Below, piece after piece: positions 7,917 through 15,275 of a DNA stretch of 64,000 nucleotides. This stretch comes from Paludibacteraceae bacterium (GTDB taxonomy: Bacteria; Bacteroidota; Bacteroidia; Bacteroidales; Paludibacteraceae). Each line of letters starts with the position of its first letter. The first letter of the stretch is position 1. The notes under the pieces are model-generated. The model saw nothing but the letters and a program-made list of their open reading frames with translations. It searched no databases and had not been told where the DNA came from. The translations under genes were made by a program, and so were the position numbers. The DNA lies in the NCBI GenBank assembly GCA_017961765.1, contig JAGCWQ010000084.1, positions 19,431 to 83,430 on the forward strand, in the 5' to 3' direction.

Positions 7917-9302
7917 TTAGAAGTCTCTGTTCTCTTCCTCTCCGTGGTTGTCGAAGTATTCGGCAATCTCTCGTTCTGCGGAGTCGGAGAAGGCGTACGA
8001 TTCGTCATGTTGGCTGACATCCAATCCCATCCGTTCGCTCTTGCTGCTGACGCGCATCGGAATCATCTGGTTGGTGATCCAATAGAGGGCGAAGCTGACT
8101 ATGAAGGTGTAGGCTATGACGATGGCGACACCGATGATGGAGTTTACAAATTCACCTACGCCTCCGTGTATCAGACCTGTGTAGGAGAATACGCCAGTGA
8201 GGATCGTCGCTGTGATACCGCCGACACCGTGTGTTGGGAAGACGTCGAGGGCATCGTCAATGCTGGAGCTCTCTCTCCAGTGGACGGCGATGTTGCAGAC
8301 GAGAGTCGTAATGACGGCGATGATGAAACTTGAACTGGTTGTTACGACGTCGGCGCAAGGGGTGATGGCCACCAAACCGATAACCGCACCTACGGCAGCA
8401 CCCATACCGGATGGCTTACGTCCGCGTAGGCAGTCGATGAAGATCCAAGTCATCATGGCTGTTGCTCCAGCCGTGTTGGTGTTGAGGAATGCTTTGATGG
8501 CGATGCCGTCAGCAGCCAATCCCGAACCGCCATTGAATCCGAACCAACCCAACCAAAGGAGTCCGGCTCCTAAGATGACGAATGGCACGTTGGCAGGCAA
8601 GTGGTGCTCTTTGCTGCTTTGCCTCCTGCCCAAGAAGATGGCTCCTGCGAGGGCGGCTATACCTGATGAGGCGTGGACGACGATACCGCCGGCAAAGTCG
8701 TGGATGTCCAACCATTTGTGTAGCAATCCGTCAGGATGCCAAGTCCAATGGGCAAGCGGACAATATATGATTAAGCAGAATAGAATCATGAATACCATGT
8801 AGGCCGAAAAACGGACGCGCTCAGCGAACGATCCCGTGATAAGGGAAGGGGTGATGATGGCAAACTTCATTTGGAACAAAGCGTAAAGAGCCAAAGGAAT
8901 GGTACTTGTCAAGTAAGGTTCCGGCTTTGCTCCGACGTGTTGGAACATGAAATATTGGGTTGGGTCGCCGATTAGGCCGAGGCCGCCCACGTCGTTGCCG
9001 AATGCGAGGCTGAATCCTACTACCACCCAAAGGACGCTGATGATTCCCATGGCGATGAACGATTGCAAAATAGTGCTGATGACATTTTTTTTGCCTACCA
9101 TGCCTCCGTAAAAGAAGGAGAGTCCTGGGGTCATCATCAATACGAAGATTGTGGCGGTGATCATCCATGCCACGTTGCTGGCGGTACACTCTTCCGTTTC
9201 CACAAAATCCCATAAACCTTGGTCTTCCGGAATGAAAATTCCGATTATCGATATGATGGCGATGAATGCCGTCAATATGAACCATCTCTTTTTTATCTGC
9301 AT
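7917..9302 (-). CDS. amtB: ammonium transporter, Amt/Rh family
   Basis: A 461-residue inner-membrane ammonium channel with eleven predicted helices. Family hallmarks are visible: the early MMTPGLSFFYGGMVGKKNV, the first pore histidine in HDFAGGIVVHASSG, and the second in FPTHGVGGI, the twin-His pair that lines the conduction path. The cytoplasmic tail carries GLDVSQHDESYAF, close to the GLDxSxHGE-Y motif that contacts GlnK-type PII proteins. An N-terminal helix (residues 8-25) may act as a signal sequence; the following acidic stretch FVETEECTASN is periplasmic. No glnK gene lies beside it, unlike the usual pairing. A terminator follows, so it is probably monocistronic and nitrogen-responsive (the latter is inference). 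Confidence 0.95.
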   Translation of the reverse strand: MQIKKRWFILTAFIAIISIIGIFIPEDQGLWDFVETEECTASNVAWMITATIFVLMMTPGLSFFYGGMVGKKNVISTILQSFIAMGIISVLWVVVGFSLAFGNDVGGLGLIGDPTQYFMFQHVGAKPEPYLTSTIPLALYALFQMKFAIITPSLITGSFAERVRFSAYMVFMILFCLIIYCPLAHWTWHPDGLLHKWLDIHDFAGGIVVHASSGIAALAGAIFLGRRQSSKEHHLPANVPFVILGAGLLWLGWFGFNGGSGLAADGIAIKAFLNTNTAGATAMMTWIFIDCLRGRKPSGMGAAVGAVIGLVAITPCADVVTTSSSFIIAVITTLVCNIAVHWRESSSIDDALDVFPTHGVGGITATILTGVFSYTGLIHGGVGEFVNSIIGVAIVIAYTFIVSFALYWITNQMIPMRVSSKSERMGLDVSQHDESYAFSDSAEREIAEYFDNHGEEENRDF

Positions 9303-9713
9303 AGCTTTCGTCTTTTTTTGAAGCCGATGAAAATTAACTCTCTTTACAGAATCCTTTTATTCCGGAATTCAGGATGTGACGCTCAGAGAGACCCTCTTCT
9401 TCTCGGTTTCTCTTTGTTTGTTTTTCGTTATCTTTTCTTGTGCGAAGTTATGAGATAATGCTCATTTTTTGGATGGTTTTAGGCTCCGTATTAGAATATA
9501 ATTTATTTATGGTTTAAATTTGATTTATTTTATGCTGATTTGCTTTTTGATTTTCTGTTTGTGTGTTAAAAATATGATGATTTGTTTGTTGTTTGTTTTG
9601 CATGATTTTCTGTTGAGATTCTAAGTTTGTCTTATTGGTGTCTTTTTGTCTTTCTATTATACTTGTAAATGTCAATATGGTTTTGATTCTTCGTGTTATT
9701 TGACAAAATGATT
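9303..9713. other. AT-rich intergenic region upstream of amtB
   Basis: About 410 bases. A TAACTTCG box (9450-9443, minus) could be the amtB -7 element and would give a leader of roughly 135 nt. The part at 9490-9713 is very T-rich on the plus strand. An open frame there (9514-9753, minus) is low-complexity and overlaps the flavin reductase end, so I do not count it as a gene. Confidence 0.5.
9443..9450 (-). promoter_or_regulatory. possible -7 box (TAACTTCG) for amtB
   Basis: Minus-strand TAACTTCG differs at one base from TAnnTTTG. No -33 TTG at good spacing. Confidence 0.35.
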
Positions 9714-10295
9714 TTATTTCTTCTTCTTGTTCTTCTTTTTTTGGACACTCCAACCGAATTTGCCTATTTGTTCTCCCAGTTTGAAGTAGCCTCCATGGCT
9801 ATAGGTAATCAGTCGGGCTGCCTTCAGATCGAAAGATCCTGTCTCTTTGTTTAGGAATCGGTCGTCAGCCAGAATGTTGACGACGTCGGCAATGAACATG
9901 TGGTGGGAACCTAACTCGACGATCTCTTTGACCTTGCATTCTATGGACAAGGGAGCCTCTTCGATGAGGATGCTGTCGATTACTTCGGTCTTCATCGGAG
10001 TCAACTTCATCTCCTTGAATTTGTTGTAGTCCCTTCCGGAGCGGACGCCGCACCAGTCGGTGGCTCGGGCTAACTCTTCGTTGGTGAGGTTGATGACGAA
10101 CGAACCGTTCCGTTTGATGATGTCGTAGGAGTGGCGTTCAGGACGGATGGAAACATAGCACATGGGTGGGTTGGTACAGATGGTTCCTACCCAACTGGCA
10201 GTGAAGATGTTGTATTCCGACTCTTCTTTCCCGCAACTGATTAAAGTGGCAGGAACGGGATAGATTAGGGTGCCTGGCTTGAATGTGTGTTTCAT
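9714..10295 (-). CDS. flavin reductase-like FMN-binding protein
   Basis: A 193-residue split-barrel flavoprotein of the flavin reductase (FlaRed/DIM6) family. The N-terminus MKHTFKPGTLIYPVPATLISCGKEESEYNIFTASWVGTIC is the family's FMN-contacting start. It is followed by PPMCYVSIRPERHSYDIIKRNGSFVINL and a late ITYSHGGYFKLGEQIGKFGWS. The Lys-rich tail is encoded by an AAG/AAA run. The open frame extends upstream to 10490 but that part overlaps the terminator of pyrI; the ATG at 10293-10295 is the correct start. It lies downstream of pyrB-pyrI; I recall the same order in other Bacteroidales. The substrate and partner are unknown. Confidence 0.88.
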   Translation of the reverse strand: MKHTFKPGTLIYPVPATLISCGKEESEYNIFTASWVGTICTNPPMCYVSIRPERHSYDIIKRNGSFVINLTNEELARATDWCGVRSGRDYNKFKEMKLTPMKTEVIDSILIEEAPLSIECKVKEIVELGSHHMFIADVVNILADDRFLNKETGSFDLKAARLITYSHGGYFKLGEQIGKFGWSVQKKKNKKKK

Positions 10296-10304
10296 ATCCT
10301 GTAA

Positions 10305-10350
10305 TAAAAAAGAAACCGCCCTATGGGTAGGGACAGTTTCTCGTTTTTTT
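10305..10350 (-). terminator. terminator between pyrI and flavin reductase gene
   Basis: On the minus strand, AGAAAC...CCCTA pairs with TAGGG...GTTTCT and is followed by six T. It starts about 20 bases after the pyrI stop and ends only about 10 bases before the flavin reductase ATG. The downstream gene therefore needs read-through or a promoter overlapping this hairpin. Confidence 0.8.
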
Positions 10351-10369
10351 GTTGTGGAATTATTCCTGC

Positions 10370-10834
10370 TTATTCGATGATCAGGTCTTCTCTCTTGATG
10401 ACCCTTTCGCAGTAGTAGCACTTGAAGAGTCCTTTCATCTTGTCGATAGTGATGAATTTGGAGAGCATAGGCTCGTTGTTGGTGATGCACTTAGGGTTGA
10501 TGCATTTGATGGAGCCTTTGATTTCCGTCGGAAGTTCCAATGTCTTTTTCTCTACGACCTCATAATCTTTGATGATGTTGATCTTGGCGTTAGGGGCGAG
10601 GAGGGCCACTTTGTTCACCTCGTCTTGTTCCAAGAATTTGTCAGCCACTTTGATGATGGCCTTTTTGTTCAATCGGTGGCTTTCCAAGTTGATGCCGAAT
10701 GTCATTTGGCAGTTGCATTGGTCGAGCTTCAATATGGAGATGACGTTGAACAATTTTTCGGACGGTATGTGGTCGATGACAGTTCCGTCTTTCAAGGCGG
10801 CCACTTTCAACTCTTTCTTATTGTCTTTTTCCAT
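10370..10834 (-). CDS. pyrI: aspartate carbamoyltransferase regulatory chain
   Basis: A 154-residue regulatory subunit of aspartate transcarbamoylase, close to the 153 residues of E. coli PyrI. The N-terminal nucleotide-binding domain has LKVAALKDGTVIDHIPSEKLFNVISIL, where CTP or ATP binds. The C-terminal zinc domain has C-x4-C (CINPKC) and C-x2-C (CYYC), the four ligands of the structural zinc that contacts PyrB. The ATG at 10832-10834 is preferred over one eleven codons upstream because it matches family length. It follows pyrB after 126 bases in the same direction, so the two should form a CTP-inhibited holoenzyme. Confidence 0.95.
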   Translation of the reverse strand: MEKDNKKELKVAALKDGTVIDHIPSEKLFNVISILKLDQCNCQMTFGINLESHRLNKKAIIKVADKFLEQDEVNKVALLAPNAKINIIKDYEVVEKKTLELPTEIKGSIKCINPKCITNNEPMLSKFITIDKMKGLFKCYYCERVIKREDLIIE

Positions 10835-10960
10835 TGTCTTTCTCTTTTTGTTGGGTAGTTTCTGCATCTCCCTTGGCGTTTGGCTTCGGGCGATATCCGA
10901 TTGTCGTCGGGTCAGAAACAGTTGTTTAGTTGTTGCTTGAGGACTTTTGTCTATACCCCG

Positions 10961-11878
10961 TTATAATCCGAGGAGGTCGCAGATGACGGCTTGTCTTGCG
11001 AAGACACCGTTGCGGGCCTGCTCGAAGTAGTATGCTTTCTCGTTTTCGTCCACCTCTTGTTCGATCTCGTTGACGCGAGGAAGCGGATGGAGAATGCGGA
11101 GGTTGGGTTTCGTATTTTGGAGCAGGCTGTTTTTGAGGATGTAAACATTCTTCACCTTCTCATACTCGAAGAGGTCGGTGAAGCGCTCTTTCTGTACGCG
11201 GGTCATATAGAGGATGTCTGCATCTGCTATATTTGCCTCGTTGAGTTCGCTGTGCTCCTTGAACGGTATGTTGTGTTCCCGGCAGAACATCTTGTACTCG
11301 TCCGGCATCTTCAACTCATCAGGGGCGATGAAGGTGAAGGTAGGAGAGAAGTGGGACATGGCCATCAGCAACGAGTGAACGGTCCGTCCGTATTTCAGGT
11401 CGCCGACCATGCAGATGTTGATGTTGTCCAACCTGCCTTGCGTTTTCTTGATGGAATAGAGGTCGAGCATCGTCTGGGTAGGGTGCTGGTTGGCACCGTC
11501 GCCGGCGTTGACTACGGGAACGCTTGCCACTTCGGAAGCATACCTTGCGGCGCCTTCGATAGGGTTGCGCATGACGATGAGGTCGGCGTAGTTGCTCACC
11601 ATGTTGATGGTGTCTTTCAACGTCTCCCCTTTTGTTCCGCTAGTGGTTGATTTGTCTGCGAAACCGATGATGCGACCTCCGAGACGGTTGACGGCAGTCT
11701 CGAAACTGAGTCGGGTTCTTGTGGATGGCTCGTAGAACAATGTCGCTATCACTTTCCCGTCGAGAATCTTTTGGTTCGGATTCTTCTCGAATTCTGCAGC
11801 CTTGTCCAAGATCTGCAGGATTTTCTCTTTCGAGTAGTCCGTGATTGAAACTAAACTTTTAATACCCATTTTGTTCAT
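10961..11878 (-). CDS. pyrB: aspartate carbamoyltransferase catalytic chain
   Basis: Catalyses carbamoyl phosphate + aspartate to carbamoylaspartate, the committed step of pyrimidine synthesis. The 305-residue protein has the carbamoyl-phosphate loop [13 protein letters not shown], the [17 protein letters not shown] segment and the aspartate-side HPLPRVNEI near the C-terminus, all as in known enzymes. The first ATG (MNKMGIKSL) is used; a second ATG three codons on is equally possible. pyrI follows. The leader holds a terminator hairpin preceded by a short reading frame, which suggests transcription attenuation, as known for pyrBI in enteric bacteria. Confidence 0.96.
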   Translation of the reverse strand: MNKMGIKSLVSITDYSKEKILQILDKAAEFEKNPNQKILDGKVIATLFYEPSTRTRLSFETAVNRLGGRIIGFADKSTTSGTKGETLKDTINMVSNYADLIVMRNPIEGAARYASEVASVPVVNAGDGANQHPTQTMLDLYSIKKTQGRLDNINICMVGDLKYGRTVHSLLMAMSHFSPTFTFIAPDELKMPDEYKMFCREHNIPFKEHSELNEANIADADILYMTRVQKERFTDLFEYEKVKNVYILKNSLLQNTKPNLRILHPLPRVNEIEQEVDENEKAYYFEQARNGVFARQAVICDLLGL

Positions 11879-11900
11879 TTCTGTGAAGTGCTTTTATGAA

Positions 11901-11933
11901 AAAACCAATATAAGCCGGAACTTATATTGGTTT
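11901..11933 (-). terminator. terminator-like hairpin in the pyrB leader (candidate attenuator)
   Basis: On the minus strand AAACCAATATAAG pairs with CTTATATTGGTTT (13 bp, loop of about 6), continuing into a run of T. It ends 22 bases before the pyrB ATG and lies downstream of the likely pyrB -7 box, so it would stop transcription before the operon. Confidence 0.8.
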
Positions 11934-11940
11934 CTTGCTA

Positions 11941-11976
11941 CTATTTGATACGATATGTTTTTTGCCTTTTCTGCAT
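11941..11976 (-). CDS. putative pyrBI leader peptide
   Basis: A 12-codon frame, ATG at 11976 and TAG at 11943-11941, encoding MQKRQKTYRIK. It lies between the pyrB -7 box and the terminator hairpin; only 7 bases separate its stop codon from the hairpin. A ribosome finishing this peptide would cover the 5' arm of the stem, as expected if coupled translation prevents termination. Translation is unproven, and so short a frame can arise by chance. No recognisable Shine-Dalgarno is expected in Bacteroidota. Confidence 0.4.
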   Translation of the reverse strand: MQKRQKTYRIK

Positions 11977-12001
11977 ACGTATTACCTTAATTTGCGCTAT
12001 G

Positions 12002-12009
12002 CAAAAATA
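12002..12009 (-). promoter_or_regulatory. -7 box (TATTTTTG) for pyrB
   Basis: Minus-strand TATTTTTG matches TAnnTTTG. Transcription would start near 11996, giving a leader of about 118 nt that contains the short frame and the terminator hairpin. No clear -33 TTG. Confidence 0.55.
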
Positions 12010-12092
12010 GAAATAAAATTGCGAAAGAAGGAAATAAACGAGTTTAAATTTTTGCCTCTTTGTGCATCTCGTTGTCTCTGTTTGATATACAC

Positions 12093-12494
12093 CTATTTAG
12101 AGGAAGTGGCGGAAATGTACGCAAAGGCTGGTTTGCCGGAGTCGTGGCAATCGTGGTGGTCGCAGGCTTCTTGCGAATCCTTTAGGTCTCCCTTCAGATA
12201 TAGTCTCAAGACCTCGTCTGTTTTTCCGTGGCATCCCCTGATCACTTGGATTCCTTGCTCGGAGAGTTTTTTGTGGGCTCCGTTGCCCATGTTGCCTGCA
12301 AGCATGATGGTGACACCTTTCTCTCGTAGCGTGTTGGCTATGTTGGACTTGCATCCGCATCCCTGTGGCGATTCCAATCGTTCCTCTTGGACGGGCTGGC
12401 CTGATTCATCGATTTGATAGAGGGTGTAGTAGGCACAGTGTCCGAAGTGATCGTCAACAGAACCCTCTTTGGTGGGAATGGCTATTTGCTTCAT
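12093..12494 (-). CDS. NifX/NifB-type dinitrogenase iron-molybdenum cofactor domain protein
   Basis: A 133-residue protein of the NifB/NifX/NafY-like domain family (PF02579 type). The N-terminus MKQIAIPTKEGSVDDHFGHC and the HFGHC motif are typical, followed by GCGCKSNIANTLREKGVTIMLAGNMGNGAHKKLSEQGIQVIRG. A C-terminal CDHHDCHDSG adds Cys and His that could bind metal. In non-diazotrophs such stand-alone proteins are of unknown role, perhaps in metal-cluster handling. No nif genes are near. It is upstream of and parallel to pyrB but separated by 160 bases and a promoter. Confidence 0.85.
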   Translation of the reverse strand: MKQIAIPTKEGSVDDHFGHCAYYTLYQIDESGQPVQEERLESPQGCGCKSNIANTLREKGVTIMLAGNMGNGAHKKLSEQGIQVIRGCHGKTDEVLRLYLKGDLKDSQEACDHHDCHDSGKPAFAYISATSSK

Positions 12495-12705
12495 GATTTG
12501 TGTTGTTTTACTTTTCGGTAAAGGTATTCTATTTTTTTGTTATTGAACGATGTTTTAGTCTAAATTGATAAGGGGAATGTTGGACGAACCCTTTTTATGG
12601 ACAATTTTGAATTTTTATTGAGGTAATTGTTTGTTGGTTTTATTTTGGATTTGTTCCTTTGTGTAAGGAATGTATATTTTGTAATATGTTGTTTTGTTTA
12701 ATAAA

Positions 12706-13461
12706 ATGATTGATTTTAAATTTTTCAATTTGAGCAAGTTGTCTGTGTCGCTGCTTTTCTTGATTCTGCCACTTGGCTGTGAAACGGAAGAGGAAGGTGT
12801 CGATTTTTCCTCGAAAAATTTGGTTACAGGCTATCTCTATCCAGAGGTGTTGGATTTGGAGGAGTGCCTGCTCGATTCGTCCAGTTTGACTCTTGCCGTG
12901 GAGGTGAAGGGCTTTATCGCTAGCCGTGAATTTGTAGAATATGAGTCGTCCGACCATTTGCTTCATGAAGTCCGTCTCCTTGATGGGAAGGATTATGCTA
13001 AAAGTATATCGTTGTTTGATTCTTTAGCGATTGCCAATAGGGATACCTCCTTTTATGAAAAGGTACCGCCTTATGAAGGAAGCGGATGGGCATTGGCTAC
13101 TTCTGTTGATTCCATTTCCGTTGTGCTTAGTGAAGAGTATGACGATGCACATCCTAAGGGTGCGGATTTGGCAGACGTGGCAACGATTCGTGCCTTTTTG
13201 CCTAGCTTTCCTTCGCAAAATGGTTATGTTAGGCCTTATTGGAAAGAGTTGAATAAGAAAATTTCCGAATTGACACCGTCGGATTGTTCTGTTTGGGGTG
13301 CAACCGCTTTGATTGGGGAAACGTTTGTAAAGCACGGATTCTCTACCATCAGTTGGATTTCTCTTCCGAAAAATACGCAGCTGAGGGATTGTCAAGTGAC
13401 GGTGACCTATTTCTTTTCAGATGGGCAACATCTTTCGTCTACGAAGTTGGTGAAATTGTAG
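12706..13461 (+). CDS. hypothetical lipoprotein
   Basis: A 251-residue protein. The start is the ATG at 12706 (MIDFKFFNLSK); the frame reaches a TTG four codons upstream. The hydrophobic SVSLLFLILPLGC followed by acidic ETEEEG is a lipoprotein signal with a +2 acidic residue. The mature part has no family I recognise; it includes a Ser/Asp-rich middle and a final DCQVTVTYFFSDGQHLSSTKLVKL that could be beta-rich. A T/A-rich TATATTTTG at 12673-12681 may be its -7 region. It is followed by another small lipoprotein gene, 92 bases on. Confidence 0.7.
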   Translation: MIDFKFFNLSKLSVSLLFLILPLGCETEEEGVDFSSKNLVTGYLYPEVLDLEECLLDSSSLTLAVEVKGFIASREFVEYESSDHLLHEVRLLDGKDYAKSISLFDSLAIANRDTSFYEKVPPYEGSGWALATSVDSISVVLSEEYDDAHPKGADLADVATIRAFLPSFPSQNGYVRPYWKELNKKISELTPSDCSVWGATALIGETFVKHGFSTISWISLPKNTQLRDCQVTVTYFFSDGQHLSSTKLVKL

Positions 13462-13553
13462 GAGTTGGCAGTTTTTTTTCTATATTTTTGTTAAGTTATA
13501 GAAAAAACGACGAAGGGTTTGATTATGAAAATTGTAGATTAAAAATTGACAAT

Positions 13554-14222
13554 ATGAAGGCATATTCTATTATTCCATTCGCATTTGTGGCTCTCATGGC
13601 CTGTACGGGAGGATCACAACAAAAGGGCGAGGATGTCGCAGGTAATGACAATGCAGCGGCAAGCGCAGAGGTGGCACAAACTGTTGGAGCTATCGATTTG
13701 GCGAAGGTCAAAACCCTTTGGAGAGAGCAAGTCTTGAAAATGAGTCCAAGTGACAAGGGTACGTTGCCGAACAAGAAGGCGCTTTATGATATAGACGGAG
13801 ATGGTTGTGACGAGGTCTTCTTTTCTGAGCAGCAACCTAATCTTGGAATGGGTTATATCGCAGTGTTCACTAATTCTAAGGAGGGATTGGAATTTGTGGA
13901 TTTGTCCTGTTTGGATTGGCAGACGACGGATTTCGCCATTTATCCTAAGGGTTTTGTCTATACTTCGTGTGGATCGGAAAATCCAGAGGAAGGCTCAGGT
14001 TGGGCTCGTTATAGCAAGCTGGTTAATAGTAAGGTGGAAGAAGTCTATTATGAGCAGGAGGAGTATAAGGAAGATGAGATCGTGAAGTGGGAATGTGCCT
14101 TGCAGAAGAAAGGCCAGGCTGATAAATCTGTCACGAAGGAAGAATTTAAAAAGGCTGTTCCATTGGAGGGTGTCGAGCGAGTTGGCTTGTCTGACTTGAA
14201 GTGGGAGGATGTCAGCTTCTGA
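13554..14222 (+). CDS. hypothetical lipoprotein with FG-GAP-like Asp motif
   Basis: A 222-residue protein starting MKAYSIIPFAFVALMAC, a lipoprotein signal with Cys at residue 17 and a Gly/Ser-rich tether. The frame is open upstream to 13284, but that part overlaps the preceding gene, so the ATG at 13554 is chosen. The segment LYDIDGDGCDEVFFSEQ has the D-x-D-G-D-x-x-D-E pattern of calcium-binding FG-GAP/VCBS repeats, but only one copy is seen. The C-terminus is charged and ends LSDLKWEDVSF. Function unknown. Same direction as the previous lipoprotein; possibly co-transcribed. Confidence 0.75.
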   Translation: MKAYSIIPFAFVALMACTGGSQQKGEDVAGNDNAAASAEVAQTVGAIDLAKVKTLWREQVLKMSPSDKGTLPNKKALYDIDGDGCDEVFFSEQQPNLGMGYIAVFTNSKEGLEFVDLSCLDWQTTDFAIYPKGFVYTSCGSENPEEGSGWARYSKLVNSKVEEVYYEQEEYKEDEIVKWECALQKKGQADKSVTKEEFKKAVPLEGVERVGLSDLKWEDVSF

Positions 14223-14297
14223 TCCTCCGGTTGAAAATATTGTTGATGTGAAAAGTTAACACAAGTATTAAAATAATGCAAAAAGCGAGGAGTGGAT

Positions 14298-14328
14298 TTG
14301 CATTTCTTCCGAATGTTGCTATATTTGT
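14298..14328 (+). promoter_or_regulatory. promoter of the DUF6515-like gene
   Basis: TTTG at 14298-14301, 19 bases, TATATTTG at 14321-14328: a perfect Bacteroidota promoter. The leader carries a small hairpin (GGAGC...GCTCC, 14341-14363). Confidence 0.8.
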
Positions 14329-14384
14329 ATTAACAAACATTGGAGCAAGGCGATGCCGAGCTCCCCTTAATTTAGTTTAGGCTT

Positions 14385-15182
14385 ATGAAAATGAATAGAA
14401 TTATAAGTGTAGCGATTTGCGTGGCAACGCTACTTCTCACGGGAGTTGATGCTTCTGCTCAGCGTGGAGCAACCTCTTCTCGTTCCTCATCATCGACGAC
14501 TCGTACAAGTACGAACTCGTCGTCCTCATCTTCTGTTCGCAGTTCGGAATCTACTCGTGGTTCTTCCGCTAAGAAGGAGCAGGCAACAACATCCTCTACT
14601 CGCAGCAGCAGTAGTACGAGATCGACGTCCACCTCTTCTTCTTCCAGACCATCTTCGGATACGAAGCCAGTCATGGAGCATAGAGGCTCGGCGCAGACCG
14701 GTACGTCCAATAAGAAGTTGAAGCCGGAGCATGTTTCTCCAGCTGAGAATTATAGGAATTTGCCAGTGCGTGGTTCTAAGGTGTCCAAGTACAAGGCGAC
14801 CAAGAATGCCCATTATGTAAGATATGGAACTACGGATTACTACTATAAGAAGGGTGTCTTCTATAGTTACGACCATGTGCAGAAGCATTATGTGGTGACT
14901 CGTCCGCCGTTGGGAGTGAGAGTGGATGTGATCCCTCAGTCCCGCATCATCTATTTGAACGACGTGAACTATTACTACTATTATGGTGTCTTCTACAGAC
15001 GTGTCGCTACGCAGTATGAGGTGGTAGCTCCTCCTGTGGGTGCGATTGTGGAGAGTATCCCAGAAGGATACGAGCAGATAGTGGTCAATGGCAATACTTA
15101 CTATATCGTGGACGGTGTGCAATATAAGGCAGTGGTTTACCACGGTGAAATTTGGTATGAGGTCATTAAGATTATGGATTGA
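14385..15182 (+). CDS. secreted Ser/Thr-rich DUF6515-like protein
   Basis: A 265-residue protein with a signal peptide (MKMNRIISVAICVATLLLTGVDASAQ) and then a low-complexity stretch, about residues 27-95, made almost only of Ser, Thr and Arg. The C-terminal half (about 130-262) contains repeated Tyr-rich hairpins: YYYKKGVFYSYDH, YYYYYGVFYRRV and YYIVDGVQYKAVV, each followed by a PPLGVRVDVIP or PPVGAIVESIP turn. This is the pattern of the DUF6515 family. The Ser/Thr tract may be an O-glycosylated or flexible linker (inference). Function unknown; probably envelope-located. A promoter and a terminator bracket it. Confidence 0.82.
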   Translation: MKMNRIISVAICVATLLLTGVDASAQRGATSSRSSSSTTRTSTNSSSSSSVRSSESTRGSSAKKEQATTSSTRSSSSTRSTSTSSSSRPSSDTKPVMEHRGSAQTGTSNKKLKPEHVSPAENYRNLPVRGSKVSKYKATKNAHYVRYGTTDYYYKKGVFYSYDHVQKHYVVTRPPLGVRVDVIPQSRIIYLNDVNYYYYYGVFYRRVATQYEVVAPPVGAIVESIPEGYEQIVVNGNTYYIVDGVQYKAVVYHGEIWYEVIKIMD

Positions 15183-15207
15183 TTCTTATTGAAATATAGA
15201 TAGTTGG

Positions 15208-15240
15208 CCCCTGAGGATTGAAAGGTTCTCAGGGGTTGTT
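15208..15240 (+). terminator. terminator of the DUF6515-like gene
   Basis: CCCCTGAG pairs with CTCAGGGG around a 12-base loop, followed by TTGTTATATAG. It is about 25 bases past the stop. Confidence 0.75.
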
Positions 15241-15275
15241 ATATAGGGTAGTCTCATTATATTTATCAATTCCGT

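Noticed and set aside
7703..8020. N-terminal extension of Fmt and overlap with amtB
   Set aside because: The extension has no similarity to Fmt, includes the promoter and overlaps the amtB end; the ATG at 7702 is normal for the family.
9514..9753. 79-residue open frame upstream of amtB
   Set aside because: Low-complexity Lys/Gln/Asn translation of an AT-rich spacer that also overlaps the flavin reductase gene end; no promoter or similarity.
12093..12494. Nitrogen-fixation locus suggested by the NifX-like domain and amtB
   Set aside because: No nifHDK, nifB or other nif gene is present; the domain is common in non-fixing anaerobes.
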